From: Actinomycetota bacterium
GTDB lineage: Bacteria; Actinomycetota; Acidimicrobiia; Acidimicrobiales; Ilumatobacteraceae
NCBI GenBank assembly: GCA_009702045.1
Contig: WLIV01000002.1
Coordinates: 186,001 to 250,000 of the forward strand
DNA length: 64,000 bases
Direction of reading: 5' to 3'
Part shown: positions 51,528 to 60,795 of the stretch, in pieces
Position numbering within the stretch: position 1 is the stretch's first letter
Layout of the letters: each line of letters starts with the position of its first letter
Made by a program: the position numbers and the translations under genes
Notes under the pieces: model-generated
Database searches by the model: none
What the model saw: the letters and a program-made list of their open reading frames with translations, nothing else
Told to the model about the DNA's origin: nothing

Positions 51528-54500
51528 TCAGACCACCACGACGAGACGGTCGACGGCCTCGATCACCACGTCGTCGACCGTCACCGTGCCGCCCTGGATC
51601 GCCCTCGCGAGGTCGGTACGCATGTCGATCTCCCAGAACTTGCCGAGGTGCGTGGCGGTGGCCGCGACGGCATCAGCGTTGGGGTCGGCCTGCATCTGGC
51701 GGCCAATCTGGTTGGCCATACGCACCAGTGCACCGAGGCGGTGCTCGGGATGGTCCATCTCCACATGGGCGACCGAATGCCCGGGCGAGACCTGCACCGC
51801 GGTCACCTTGTACTCCGGGCAGTTCGTGGCCCAGTCGCTGTTCTCAGTAGTGACCACGTTGGCGCCGCTGACCGGGTAATGGAACGTGGTGTAGACGACA
51901 CCCTGGGCCATGCGGTCGGTGACCTGCGCGTGCAGTGTGGTGACACCGATACGACTGGCCAGCGTGACCTCGTCACCCGTGCGGATGCCGCGCTCCTCGG
52001 CGTCGGCCGGGTGGATCTCGAGCAGATCTTCACCGTGCCAGCGCACGTTCTCGGTACGCCGCGTCTGCGCGCCGACGTTGTATTGGCTGAGGATGCGACC
52101 CGTGGTGAGCAGCAGTGGGAATCGACGAGTCGACTTCTCCTCGGTGGCCACGTAGGGCGTGACGCTGAAGCGGCCCAGACCGCGCACGAACTTGCCCTCG
52201 TGCATGATCGGTGTGCCGAGCGGTTTGGCCTCGTTACACGGCCACTGCAGACTGCCAACCTCGTCGAGCTTGGCGAAGGAGACCCCGGCGAATGTTGGAG
52301 TCAGGCGAGCGATCTCGTCCATGATCTCGCTGGGGTGTTCGTAGCTGAACGGCGCACCGAGCGCGGCGGCGAGTTCGGTGACGACTTGCCACTCGTGTTT
52401 GCCGTTGCGCGGGCGCATCGCCGGCCGCACGCGGTTGATCCGGCGTTCGGCGTTGGTGAACGTGCCGTCCTTCTCCAGGAACGATGTGCCCGGGAAGAAC
52501 ACATGAGCGAACTTGGCGGTCTCGTTGAGAAACAGGTCTTGCACGATGACGAGTTCCATCGCCTCGAGCGCCGAGGTGACGTGCACCGTGTTGGGGTCGC
52601 TCTGGGCGATGTCTTCACCTTGGATGAAGACGCCCTTGAAGTGACCATCGATCGCCGAGTCGAACATGTTCGGGATTCGCAGTCCCGGTTCGCTCTGGAT
52701 GCTGTGACCCCACGCCTGCTCGAACTGAGTGCGCACGGCGATATCGCTGACGTGGCGGTATCCGGGCAACTCGTGCGGGAACGAGCCCATGTCGCACGAA
52801 CCCTGCACGTTGTTCTGCCCGCGCAGTGGGTTCACGCCCACACCATCGCGGCCAAGGTTGCCGGTGGCCATCGCCAGGTTGGCCATACCCATCACCATCG
52901 TGCTGCCCTGGCTGTGCTCGGTGACACCGAGGCCGTAGTAGATGGCGCCGTTGCCGCCGGTGGCGTACAGACGAGCGGCCGCACGCACCTCGGCAGCGGG
53001 CACACCCGTGTGTGCCTCCATCTCCTCAGGGCTGTTCTCGGGCTGCGACACGAACTGTGCCCAGTTCGAGAACTCGGCCGGGTCGCAACGTTCGTGCACG
53101 AACCGTTCGTCGACCAGACCCTCGGTGACGATCACGTGCGCCAGTGAGTTGATGACCGCCACATTCGTGCCGGGGCGCAGCTGGAGGTGGTTGGCGGCCG
53201 TGATGTGAGGCGTCCTCACCAGATCGATCCGCCGCGGGTCGACGACGATCAGCTGTGCACCCTCGCGCAGGCGGTGCTTCATTCGCGAGGCGAACACGGG
53301 ATGGGCGTCGGTGGGGTTGGCACCGATGAGCAGCACCACATCAGCCGACTCGACCGACTTGAAGTCCTGTGTGCCGGCCGATGTGCCGAAGGCCTGGGAC
53401 AGACCGAAACCCGTCGGCGAGTGACAGACGCGAGCGCACGTGTCGACGTTGTTGTTGCCGAACGCAGTGCGGATCATTTTCTGCACCACGAACACTTCTT
53501 CGTTCGTGCAGCGCGACGACGTGATGCCGCCGATGGAATTCTGTCCGTGGCGGGCCTGCACATCCTTGAGCCGCGAGGCTGCGTGGGCGATCGCTTCGTC
53601 CCACGACACCTCACGCCATTCGTCGGTGATGCTCTCGCGCACCATCGGATTCAGTTGCCGATCGGGGTGGCTGGCGTAGCCCCACGCGAACCGACCCTTC
53701 ACGCACGAGTGGCCCTCGTTCGCGCCGCCGTCCTTGTAGGGCGTCATCCGCACGACGGTCTCGCCCTGCATCTCGGCCTTGAACGAGCAACCGACGCCAC
53801 AGTACGCACACGTGGTGAGCACCGTGCGGCGCGGCTGACCCATCTCGATGACAGTGTTCTCGGTGAGCGTTGCTGTGGGGCACACCTGCACGCAGGCACC
53901 ACAGGACACGCACGGCGAATCGAAGAAGTTGCCGTTGGCACCTGCAGCCACTCGTGCGCCAAAGCCGCGGCCCTCGATGGTGAGCGCGAACGTGCCCTGC
54001 ACCTCTTCGCACGCCCGCACACACCGCGAGCAGACGATGCACTTCGACGAGTCGAACGTGAAATACGGGTTGGAAGTGTCCTTGGTGAGGTCGAGGTGGT
54101 TGTCGCCCAGATAGCCGTAGCGCACGTCGCGCAGACCGACGACGCCGGACATGTCCTGCAGTTCGCAGTCGCCGTTGGCGGCGCACGTGAGGCAGTCGAG
54201 CGGGTGGTCGCTGATGTACAGCTCCATCACACCGCGGCGCAGGCGGGCGAGGCGAGGCGACTGCGTGATGACCTGCATATCGGGCGCCACCGGGGTGGTG
54301 CACGACGCCGGGGTTCCCTTACGGCCATCGATCTCGACGAGGCACAGACGGCACGAGCCAAACGGGTCGAGTCGGTCGGTGGCGCACAGCTTGGGGATGT
54401 CGACACCGCAGATCGCGGCAGCGCGCATCACCGATGTGCCCTCGGCGACGGCGACCGTCTGCCCGTCGATGGTGACCTGCACAGTGGCGGGCGCGAGTTC

Positions 54501-54554
54501 GCGCTGCCTCCGGTCGGGTGCCGGGGTACCGAAGTCGCGTTCGATGAGGCTCAT
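51528..54554 (-). CDS. fdsA: NAD-dependent formate dehydrogenase, FdsA-FdsD fusion
   Basis: A 1008-residue molybdenum or tungsten enzyme that oxidises formate to CO2. In order: N-terminal 2Fe-2S (Cys57/68/71/85), Nqo3-like Cys/His cluster (near 117-130), two 4Fe-4S (172/175/178/182 and 215/218/221/225), a fourth cluster (249/252/256/284), and the molybdopterin catalytic part with Cys377 (RVCHSPT) as metal ligand; no selenocysteine is used. The last about 70 residues (HRLGALVRMANQIG...GKFWEIDMR) match the separate FdsD delta subunit, so FdsD is fused. The ATG overlaps the upstream gene (ATGA). Confidence 0.9.
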   Translation of the reverse strand: MSLIERDFGTPAPDRRQRELAPATVQVTIDGQTVAVAEGTSVMRAAAICGVDIPKLCATDRLDPFGSCRLCLVEIDGRKGTPASCTTPVAPDMQVITQSPRLARLRRGVMELYISDHPLDCLTCAANGDCELQDMSGVVGLRDVRYGYLGDNHLDLTKDTSNPYFTFDSSKCIVCSRCVRACEEVQGTFALTIEGRGFGARVAAGANGNFFDSPCVSCGACVQVCPTATLTENTVIEMGQPRRTVLTTCAYCGVGCSFKAEMQGETVVRMTPYKDGGANEGHSCVKGRFAWGYASHPDRQLNPMVRESITDEWREVSWDEAIAHAASRLKDVQARHGQNSIGGITSSRCTNEEVFVVQKMIRTAFGNNNVDTCARVCHSPTGFGLSQAFGTSAGTQDFKSVESADVVLLIGANPTDAHPVFASRMKHRLREGAQLIVVDPRRIDLVRTPHITAANHLQLRPGTNVAVINSLAHVIVTEGLVDERFVHERCDPAEFSNWAQFVSQPENSPEEMEAHTGVPAAEVRAAARLYATGGNGAIYYGLGVTEHSQGSTMVMGMANLAMATGNLGRDGVGVNPLRGQNNVQGSCDMGSFPHELPGYRHVSDIAVRTQFEQAWGHSIQSEPGLRIPNMFDSAIDGHFKGVFIQGEDIAQSDPNTVHVTSALEAMELVIVQDLFLNETAKFAHVFFPGTSFLEKDGTFTNAERRINRVRPAMRPRNGKHEWQVVTELAAALGAPFSYEHPSEIMDEIARLTPTFAGVSFAKLDEVGSLQWPCNEAKPLGTPIMHEGKFVRGLGRFSVTPYVATEEKSTRRFPLLLTTGRILSQYNVGAQTRRTENVRWHGEDLLEIHPADAEERGIRTGDEVTLASRIGVTTLHAQVTDRMAQGVVYTTFHYPVSGANVVTTENSDWATNCPEYKVTAVQVSPGHSVAHVEMDHPEHRLGALVRMANQIGRQMQADPNADAVAATATHLGKFWEIDMRTDLARAIQGGTVTVDDVVIEAVDRLVVVV

Positions 54555-56566
54555 GCGGAAGCTCCTGCGGGCCGTGTGAAGTCAGCGGTGAATTGGGTGA
54601 GTGCGCTACGAACCGGTAGTGGGGTGAACCCACCCATCGCGCACAACGAGGCGTCCGCCATCACCTCGCAGAGATCCTCGAGCAGCTCGAGGTTGGCGTC
54701 GCGGTCGATGCCCGCAGCGATCTTGTCGATCAGTTCGACGCCGCGCGTGCTGCCGATGCGGCACGGAGTGCACTTCCCGCAGCTCTCGGCGGCGCAGAAC
54801 TCCATCGCGAACCTGGCCATCTTCGCCATGTCGACGGTGTCGTCGAAGACAACGATGCTGCCGTGACCCAACAGGGCGCCAGCGGCGTTGAACGCTTCGT
54901 AGTCGATGGGGAGGTCGAGTTGTTCGGCCGACAGGTAGGCGCCCAGCGGGCCACCCACCTGCACGGCGCGCAACGGGCGTCCGCTGTGAGTGCCGCCACC
55001 GAACTGTTCGATGAGCTCGCGCACCGTGATACCGAACGGCGCCTCGAAGATGCCGCCCTGGGCGATGTTGCCGGCGAGCTGTACGACCTGTGTACCGCGA
55101 CTTCGACCATGACCGAGCGCCGCGTACGCCGCCGCACCATCGGCCAGCACGGTCGGCATGGCCGCCAGCGTGAGCACGTTGTTGATGACGGTGGGCTTGC
55201 CCCACAACCCTTCGATCGCGGGCAGCGGCGGCTTGGCGCGCACCACACCTCGACGACCCTCGATGCTCTCCATCAGCGCTGTCTCTTCACCGCAAATGTA
55301 GGCGCCAGCGCCGACACGAAGGTGCATGCGGAACGCGAAGCCGGAGCCAAGCACCGACTCGCCGAGCCAACCGTGATCCTCGGCAGCCCGGCATGCCGCA
55401 TGCATCGACTCGATCGCATCGGGGTACTCGCTACGGATGTAGATGTACCCGTCGTTGGCACCGGTGGCCCATCCGGCGATGACCATGCCCTCGATGAGCA
55501 GGAACGGGTCGCCCTCCATCAGCATGCGGTCGGCGAAGCTGCCGCTGTCGCCCTCGTCGGCGTTGGCGATGATGAACTTCTCGGCGCTCGGTGTGTCGAG
55601 CACGGTGCGCAGCTTGATCCCCGCCGGGAAGGCCGCTCCGCCGCGGCCGCGCAGGCCGCTGTCGGTGACTTCGGTGACGACATCGGTGGGGGCCATCCCC
55701 AGCGCTCGTCGCAGACCGACCATCCCGCCGTGGGCCTCGTAGTCCTCCGCGCTGCGCGGGTCGACGACGCCGACGCGACGGAACGTGACGCGCTGCTGGG
55801 CCTTCATCCACGGCAAGTTGTCGACGAGGCCGAGGCGCAACGGATGGTCGCCCGCCGCGAGTGCGTCGGCGGCGAGGAGACCCGGCACGTCGGTGACACC
55901 GACCGGGCCGTAGGCGACGCGACCGTCGGGCGTGTCGACCTCGATCATCGGCTCGAGCCACAACATGCCGCGCGACCCGGTGCGTACCACGCGCACGTCG
56001 GAGGATGCGGCGAGCGCACCGGCCACGTGGTCTGCACCCTGGCTGCGAGCGGCCGCATCACGTGGCACGTAGACCGCGACGCCGACACCGGTGGTCTCGC
56101 TGGTCGCCGGGGCGTGACCCTGCACCGCCACCCGTACCGCGCGTTCCAGGTCGCCCTCGTCGCGCATCGGGTAGAGCTGACCGCCGACGGACAGGTTGGG
56201 GCCGAGTGCGCAGTTGCCCACGCAGAACACTTCCTCGACCTCTACTGCGGCCCATTGCGTCGCCCCTTGCGCCGCGGCCCAGATGCTGTCGGCACCGCGC
56301 GCCTGGCACGCCTCGCCTCGGCACACCTGCACCAGTGGACCGACCGGAGCCTCGGTACGGAAGTCCTTGTAGAACGTGATCACGCCGTGCACTTCGGCGA
56401 CGGAGAGGTTGAACACATCCGCCAGGAGCGGGATGTGGGCACGGTCGATGTAGCCGGCATGGTGTTGCAGAGCGTGCAGTGCGGGCAGGAGCCCACCACG
56501 CACGTCCGCAAAAGAACGGACGAGAGCCGTGATCTCCCCGAAGTGAGTGTCGTCGTTGGCGCTCAA
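54551..56566 (-). CDS. NAD-dependent formate dehydrogenase, FdsG-FdsB fusion
   Basis: A 671-residue protein joining two subunits that are normally separate. Residues 1-150 are FdsG/NuoE-like with a 2Fe-2S site (Cys82, Cys87, Cys115, Cys119). The rest is FdsB/NuoF-like, with the FMN/NAD-binding GRGGAAFPAGIK and a 4Fe-4S site in ESCGKCTPCRIG plus SLCAMGG. It passes electrons from FdsA to NAD. The start is TTG; a TACCAT box lies 8 bases upstream (56575-56580). With the fused FdsA it makes a two-gene FDH. Confidence 0.9.
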   Translation of the reverse strand: MSANDDTHFGEITALVRSFADVRGGLLPALHALQHHAGYIDRAHIPLLADVFNLSVAEVHGVITFYKDFRTEAPVGPLVQVCRGEACQARGADSIWAAAQGATQWAAVEVEEVFCVGNCALGPNLSVGGQLYPMRDEGDLERAVRVAVQGHAPATSETTGVGVAVYVPRDAAARSQGADHVAGALAASSDVRVVRTGSRGMLWLEPMIEVDTPDGRVAYGPVGVTDVPGLLAADALAAGDHPLRLGLVDNLPWMKAQQRVTFRRVGVVDPRSAEDYEAHGGMVGLRRALGMAPTDVVTEVTDSGLRGRGGAAFPAGIKLRTVLDTPSAEKFIIANADEGDSGSFADRMLMEGDPFLLIEGMVIAGWATGANDGYIYIRSEYPDAIESMHAACRAAEDHGWLGESVLGSGFAFRMHLRVGAGAYICGEETALMESIEGRRGVVRAKPPLPAIEGLWGKPTVINNVLTLAAMPTVLADGAAAYAALGHGRSRGTQVVQLAGNIAQGGIFEAPFGITVRELIEQFGGGTHSGRPLRAVQVGGPLGAYLSAEQLDLPIDYEAFNAAGALLGHGSIVVFDDTVDMAKMARFAMEFCAAESCGKCTPCRIGSTRGVELIDKIAAGIDRDANLELLEDLCEVMADASLCAMGGFTPLPVRSALTQFTADFTRPAGASA

Positions 56567-56635
56567 GATCCGTCATGGTAGGCCAGATGGGCGCTTCCTG
56601 CGAGGTCTGGGGCACCCTTTTCCAGTACGACTGTC

Positions 56636-56649
56636 CTGGGAATTCCCAG
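56636..56649. promoter_or_regulatory. 14-bp perfect palindrome upstream of the FDH operon
   Basis: CTGGGAATTCCCAG lies 70-83 bases upstream of the TTG start of the FdsG-FdsB gene and 1 base from the MFS stop on the same strand. It may bind a regulator of the FDH operon, or serve as a short terminator for the MFS message. Confidence 0.5.
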
Positions 56650-56650
56650 A

Positions 56651-57976
56651 TCAGTGCGCGAGGGCTGCGGCCCGTGCGGCTTCCAACCGTTCGGTGGTCA
56701 GCAACCGGCGGCCGAAGGTGAACAGCACTACGTGGATGCCGGCGTCGACGAACCACACCCAGCGCAAAGCCATCGCATGTGTGGTGAAGTGACCGGCGAT
56801 GGTGACGACAAGCCCACCGAACAGGGCACCAATCGGCAGCATCCCCCACGCGAAGAAGCGGTAGAAGCTGTTCACCCGGCCCAGCAGGTGCGGCGGGATG
56901 ATGGTCTGACGCAGGCTGACGGTGATGACGTTCCACGTCGAGCCGAGCAGGGTGCCGACGGCGAATACGACTCCCACCAGTGGCCACCACGACGAGATGC
57001 CAACCAAGAACTGCGTCACCGCAGTGGAAGCCAAGGTGATTGCCAGACACGTACCGCTGCCGAACGTCCGTGACATCCACGGGGCGAGGTAACTGCCGAT
57101 TGTGGCACCGATGGCGAACCCGAAACCCATCAACGTGAACGTCAGCGGGGTGACCCTCAGCACGTCCTGCGAGAAGAGCACGAACATCGCACCGCTGATG
57201 TTCGAGGCCATGTTCATCAACCCGAGGATGATCGCCATTGCTCGCAGCAGGTGGTTGCCCCATAACCAGCGCACACCTTCAACGAGTTCCGTCCGCCAGT
57301 TGCCAGCGACGGCAATCTCCGTCTCGGGGCGCACGGCCCGGAACGCTCCGGGGATCATCGCCACCAGCGCCGCCGCAGCGAAGAACGACCCGGCATCGAT
57401 GAAGAACGGCATCGAGAACGCAGCCAACAGCAGCAACGAGCCGATCGGCGGCCCGATGAACGTATTGGCCACCGACTCGACCGCCCACATCCGCCCATTG
57501 GCCCGTTCGAGGTGTTCGGGCGGGACGATCGATGGCATGAACGTCTGCCCGCAATTGTCGCGCAGCACCTCGGCGCACCCCATCAACAACGTGGCGAGCA
57601 GCAGCAGTACATAGAGGCCGGTGCGGGTGCCCACCACGTTGCGCACCTCATCGGGTGCGGGCAGCGAGCCCTGTTGGCCAAGCACTGCGAACGCGACGGC
57701 GAGGGTCAGCAGGAACCGCAACGAGTCCATCATCACCATCGCCCGCTTGCGGTCTACCCGGTCGGTGATCACACCTGCGGGCAGGGTGAACACCAGCCAC
57801 GGCAACCGTTGCGCGGCGGCGACAGTGGCGATCAAGAGCGGGTTGCGAGTGATCGCAGTCGCCAGCCACGGGTAGGCAATACCCGACATGCCGTCGCCGA
57901 TGTTCGACAGGGCGGTCGCGGTGTACAGCTTGCGATAGCTCCCGCCGAGGCGGACGCGAACCCTCTCCGCGCTCAT
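56651..57976 (-). CDS. MFS exporter (EntS/DHA3-like)
   Basis: A 441-residue, 12-helix major facilitator. The first loop has the family A-motif in ITDRVDRKRAMVMMDSL, and the N-terminus starts helix 1 at GGSYRKLYTATALSNIGDGMSG. DHA3-type transporters move drugs or siderophores. It lies upstream of the FDH operon on the same strand, but no functional link is obvious. Similar to, but distinct from, the MFS gene at 60.8 kb. Confidence 0.87.
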   Translation of the reverse strand: MSAERVRVRLGGSYRKLYTATALSNIGDGMSGIAYPWLATAITRNPLLIATVAAAQRLPWLVFTLPAGVITDRVDRKRAMVMMDSLRFLLTLAVAFAVLGQQGSLPAPDEVRNVVGTRTGLYVLLLLATLLMGCAEVLRDNCGQTFMPSIVPPEHLERANGRMWAVESVANTFIGPPIGSLLLLAAFSMPFFIDAGSFFAAAALVAMIPGAFRAVRPETEIAVAGNWRTELVEGVRWLWGNHLLRAMAIILGLMNMASNISGAMFVLFSQDVLRVTPLTFTLMGFGFAIGATIGSYLAPWMSRTFGSGTCLAITLASTAVTQFLVGISSWWPLVGVVFAVGTLLGSTWNVITVSLRQTIIPPHLLGRVNSFYRFFAWGMLPIGALFGGLVVTIAGHFTTHAMALRWVWFVDAGIHVVLFTFGRRLLTTERLEAARAAALAH

Positions 57977-58003
57977 GCCCCGGAACGGTAGCGCTTGTCC
58001 TAC

Positions 58004-59635
58004 TCAGCCACGGGCGGCGGGACTGGCGCTCCAGGTGCGATAGCCGCCATCGAGGTTCTTCACGTCGCGCCCCAATTGGCTGATGATGCGGGCGGCGGTG
58101 TTACCGCGCTGCCCAACTGCGCAGTTCACCACGAGCGGCCCGGCAGGCAGTTCGTCACAACGGGCACGCAGTTCATCGACCGGGATGTTGCGCGCGCCGG
58201 GAATCGCGCCGGCTTCGAACTCAGCGGCCGTGCGCACATCGATCAACGACGCACCAGCCGTCAGCTCATCAGCCAGTTCCCACCATTGAGTGGTGTGGAT
58301 CAGCCCCTCGGCCAGGTTCTCGGCGATGAACCCCAGCATGTTCACGGGGTCCTTGGCCGAGCCGAACTGTGGCGCATACGCCAACTCCAGGTCGGCGAGT
58401 TCGCTGGCGGTCAGCCCGCCGGTCATCGCCGTGGCGATCACGTCGATGCGCTTGTCGACACCGTCGGCGCCAACACCCTGGGCGCCCAGGATCGCGTCGG
58501 TCTCGGGGTCGACCAGCATCTTCAGCGACATCGTCGACGAGCCCGGGTAGTAGCCGGCGTGCGAGCCGGGGTGGATGTGGATCGCCCGGTAGGCGCGTCC
58601 GGCCTTACGGAGACGCTTCTCATTCCAACCGGTGGTCGCCGCCATCAGCCCGAACAAGCCAACGATTGCCGTTGCACGCACGGGCCGGTCGCTGCCCTTG
58701 CGGCCGGCGATCACGTCAGCAACGAGACGGCCCTGGCGGTTGGCAGTGTTGGCCAGCGGCACGAGCACCTCGCTGTCGTCGGCCGCGTCTCGCTTCACGA
58801 CAGCGTCGCCGACCGCGTAGATGAACGGGTCGCTGGTGCGCAAGCGTTCGTCGACGACGATGCCACCGCCAGCGCCGATGTCCAGCCCAGCGGCCTGCGC
58901 CAGACCACTTTCGGGGCGCACGCCGATGGAGGCGGCGATGAAGTCGGCCGACAACACGGTGCCGTCGCTGAGGGTGACCGAATCCGGGCCGATCTCAGTG
59001 ACCGAGCGACCGAGCACCAACTCGACACCTCGCTCGCGCATGCGGTCGTGGATCGGGCCGACCATCTCCGGATCGAGCGGCCCCATCACCTGATCGGTGG
59101 CTTCGATGACCGCGACCTTCAGGCCGAGGTGCACAAGGTTCTCCGCCAACTCGAGACCGATGAACCCACCACCGATGATGGCCGCTGTCTTCACGCCGTC
59201 CTTGCCCAGGGCGGCGATCATCGCGTCGGTGTCCTCGATATCGCGCAGGGTGAGCGCACGTTCGATACCCGGGATCGGCGGACGCACGGGGCGAGCGCCG
59301 GGCGACAGCACCAGCGCGTCGTACTGCTCGCGGTAGGTCGTGCCGGCGTCGATGTCGAGGATCTCGATCTCACGCGCGGCACGATCGATGGAGATGGCTT
59401 CGTGGCGGATACGCACGTCGAGAGCGAAACGATCGCCCAACGATTGCGGCGTCTGCAGCAGCAGCTTTGCTCTGTCCTCGATGATGCCACCCACGTGGTA
59501 CGGCAAACCGCAGTTGGCGAACGACACGTAGCCGCTGCGCTCGAGCACCACGATTTCGGCATCCTCCATCAGGCGGCGCAACCGCGTCGCAGCTGACATA
59601 CCCCCAGCAACTCCACCCACGATCACGATCTTCAT
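58004..59635 (-). CDS. CoA-disulfide reductase-type FAD oxidoreductase with C-terminal rhodanese
   Basis: A 543-residue fusion. The FAD domain starts KIVIVGGVAGGMSAATRLRR (2-21) with the redox cysteine Cys42 (SFANCGLPYH) of CoA-disulfide/persulfide reductases; the C-terminal rhodanese has Cys505 (NCAVGQRGNTAA). Such CoADR-Rhd enzymes reduce persulfides or polysulfides, for example in sulfide detoxification. The start is close to a TATGGT -10 box and a CstR-like operator. No other cst gene lies beside it. Confidence 0.9.
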   Translation of the reverse strand: MKIVIVGGVAGGMSAATRLRRLMEDAEIVVLERSGYVSFANCGLPYHVGGIIEDRAKLLLQTPQSLGDRFALDVRIRHEAISIDRAAREIEILDIDAGTTYREQYDALVLSPGARPVRPPIPGIERALTLRDIEDTDAMIAALGKDGVKTAAIIGGGFIGLELAENLVHLGLKVAVIEATDQVMGPLDPEMVGPIHDRMRERGVELVLGRSVTEIGPDSVTLSDGTVLSADFIAASIGVRPESGLAQAAGLDIGAGGGIVVDERLRTSDPFIYAVGDAVVKRDAADDSEVLVPLANTANRQGRLVADVIAGRKGSDRPVRATAIVGLFGLMAATTGWNEKRLRKAGRAYRAIHIHPGSHAGYYPGSSTMSLKMLVDPETDAILGAQGVGADGVDKRIDVIATAMTGGLTASELADLELAYAPQFGSAKDPVNMLGFIAENLAEGLIHTTQWWELADELTAGASLIDVRTAAEFEAGAIPGARNIPVDELRARCDELPAGPLVVNCAVGQRGNTAARIISQLGRDVKNLDGGYRTWSASPAARG

Positions 59636-59660
59636 ACACCCACCATAGCACGTGAACCAC

Positions 59661-59678
59661 GATACCCATGGGGGTATC
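59661..59678. promoter_or_regulatory. CsoR/CstR-like operator upstream of the rhodanese fusion
   Basis: GATACCC-ATGG-GGGTATC is a perfect 7-4-7 inverted repeat, 26 bases upstream of the gene. It matches the ATACCC...GGGTAT type bound by CsoR-family persulfide or copper sensors. It overlaps the -35 region, with the -10 box TATGGT at 59642-59647 (minus strand). Given the CoADR-Rhd gene, a CstR-like sulfide sensor is the best guess. Confidence 0.65.
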
Positions 59679-59722
59679 TGCGCAGCGACGTTCGGCGGCC
59701 CGTGCCGCCATGATGGTTGCTC

Positions 59723-60451
59723 ATGCGTCCGTCCACCCGCCTGCTACCAGCGATCGAGAAGGCTGCGTTCCGCGAGGGGACGCGGGTGATGACTCCCTTC
59801 AGCATCGCCATCGGTGTGTGGGGACTGGTCACCGGCGTGGCGATGGTGAACGCCGGACTTTCGATTCCCGGGGCGTTGCTGATGACGTTCACGGTGTTTG
59901 CCGGATCGGCGCAGTTGGCGGTACTGCCGCTCTTGGCAACGGGGACGCCACTACTCATCGTGTGGGCCACTGCGCTGTTGGTCAACCTGCGCTTCGTGAT
60001 CTTCTCCGCCGCGTCACGGCGGTCGTTCGTCGCACTCCCGTGGCAGCAGCGGTTGATCGCCGGATACCTCAACGGCGATGTCGGCTTCGCGCTGTTCTCG
60101 CATCGCTTCCGCGGCGCCAAAGAACACGGCACCCCAGAGCAGTACGGCTTCTTCTACGGCACCGCGACGCTGAACTGGCTGTCGTGGCAGACATCGTCGG
60201 TAGCGGGCATCCTGCTCGGCGGTCTGGCGCCCACCGACTGGGGACTTGAGCTCGCCGCATACCTGGCGCTGCTCACGGTGCTCATCCCGATGGTGCGCAC
60301 GTTCCCCGCGATCAGCGGCGTGTTGGTCACCACCGTGCTGGCAATCGTCACCGTCGGCATGCCGATGCGCCTGGGGCTACTGATCGCCGTCCTGGCAGGT
60401 GTGGCCGTGGCCGTCACCGGCGAGACACTGAAGGCACGGCGAGCATCATGA
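59723..60451 (+). CDS. azlC: AzlC-family branched-chain amino acid export subunit
   Basis: The larger subunit of AzlCD. The 242-residue protein has the AzlC pattern (TPFSIAIGVWGLVTGVAM, TFTVFAGSAQLAVLPLL, NLRFVIFSAA) with multiple transmembrane helices. The ATG was preferred to a TTG two codons earlier. azlD overlaps its end by 4 bases. Exports branched-chain amino acids or analogues in Bacillus; here this is inferred from family. Confidence 0.88.
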   Translation: MRPSTRLLPAIEKAAFREGTRVMTPFSIAIGVWGLVTGVAMVNAGLSIPGALLMTFTVFAGSAQLAVLPLLATGTPLLIVWATALLVNLRFVIFSAASRRSFVALPWQQRLIAGYLNGDVGFALFSHRFRGAKEHGTPEQYGFFYGTATLNWLSWQTSSVAGILLGGLAPTDWGLELAAYLALLTVLIPMVRTFPAISGVLVTTVLAIVTVGMPMRLGLLIAVLAGVAVAVTGETLKARRAS

Positions 60452-60786
60452 GCGACCCGTTCCACGACTGGCCGTACCTGCTGGCGGCGATCGCCGGGCT
60501 CACCGTCGTCACTGTCACCACCCGCTCCAGCTTCTTCATGTTGCCGGCCAGGTTCAACCTGCCGCCACGGGTCGAGCGGGCGCTGCGCTACGCCCCGGCG
60601 TGCGCGCTGGCGGCGATCATCGCCCAAGGTGTGTTCACCACCAATCACCATGCCGACATCAGTTGGGGCAACGATCACATGTGGGCGCTGGCTGCAGCGT
60701 GGCTGGTGTCGTTGCGCACCAAGCACATGGTGATCATGATGGGTGTCGGGATGGCCGTGTTCACTGCACTACGGCTGTGGGTGTGA
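60448..60786 (+). CDS. azlD: AzlD-family subunit
   Basis: A 112-residue membrane protein with four predicted helices and the AzlD TVTTRSSFFMLPARFNLPPRVERALRY segment split over residues 22-48. It is translated in overlap with azlC and ends 9 bases before the next MFS gene, so the three are probably co-transcribed. Confidence 0.85.
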   Translation: MSDPFHDWPYLLAAIAGLTVVTVTTRSSFFMLPARFNLPPRVERALRYAPACALAAIIAQGVFTTNHHADISWGNDHMWALAAAWLVSLRTKHMVIMMGVGMAVFTALRLWV

Positions 60787-60795
60787 AGCTGCACC

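Noticed and set aside
51528-54554. Selenocysteine formate dehydrogenase
   Set aside because: The active-site codon encodes Cys (RVCHSPT, Cys377); no in-frame TGA occurs.
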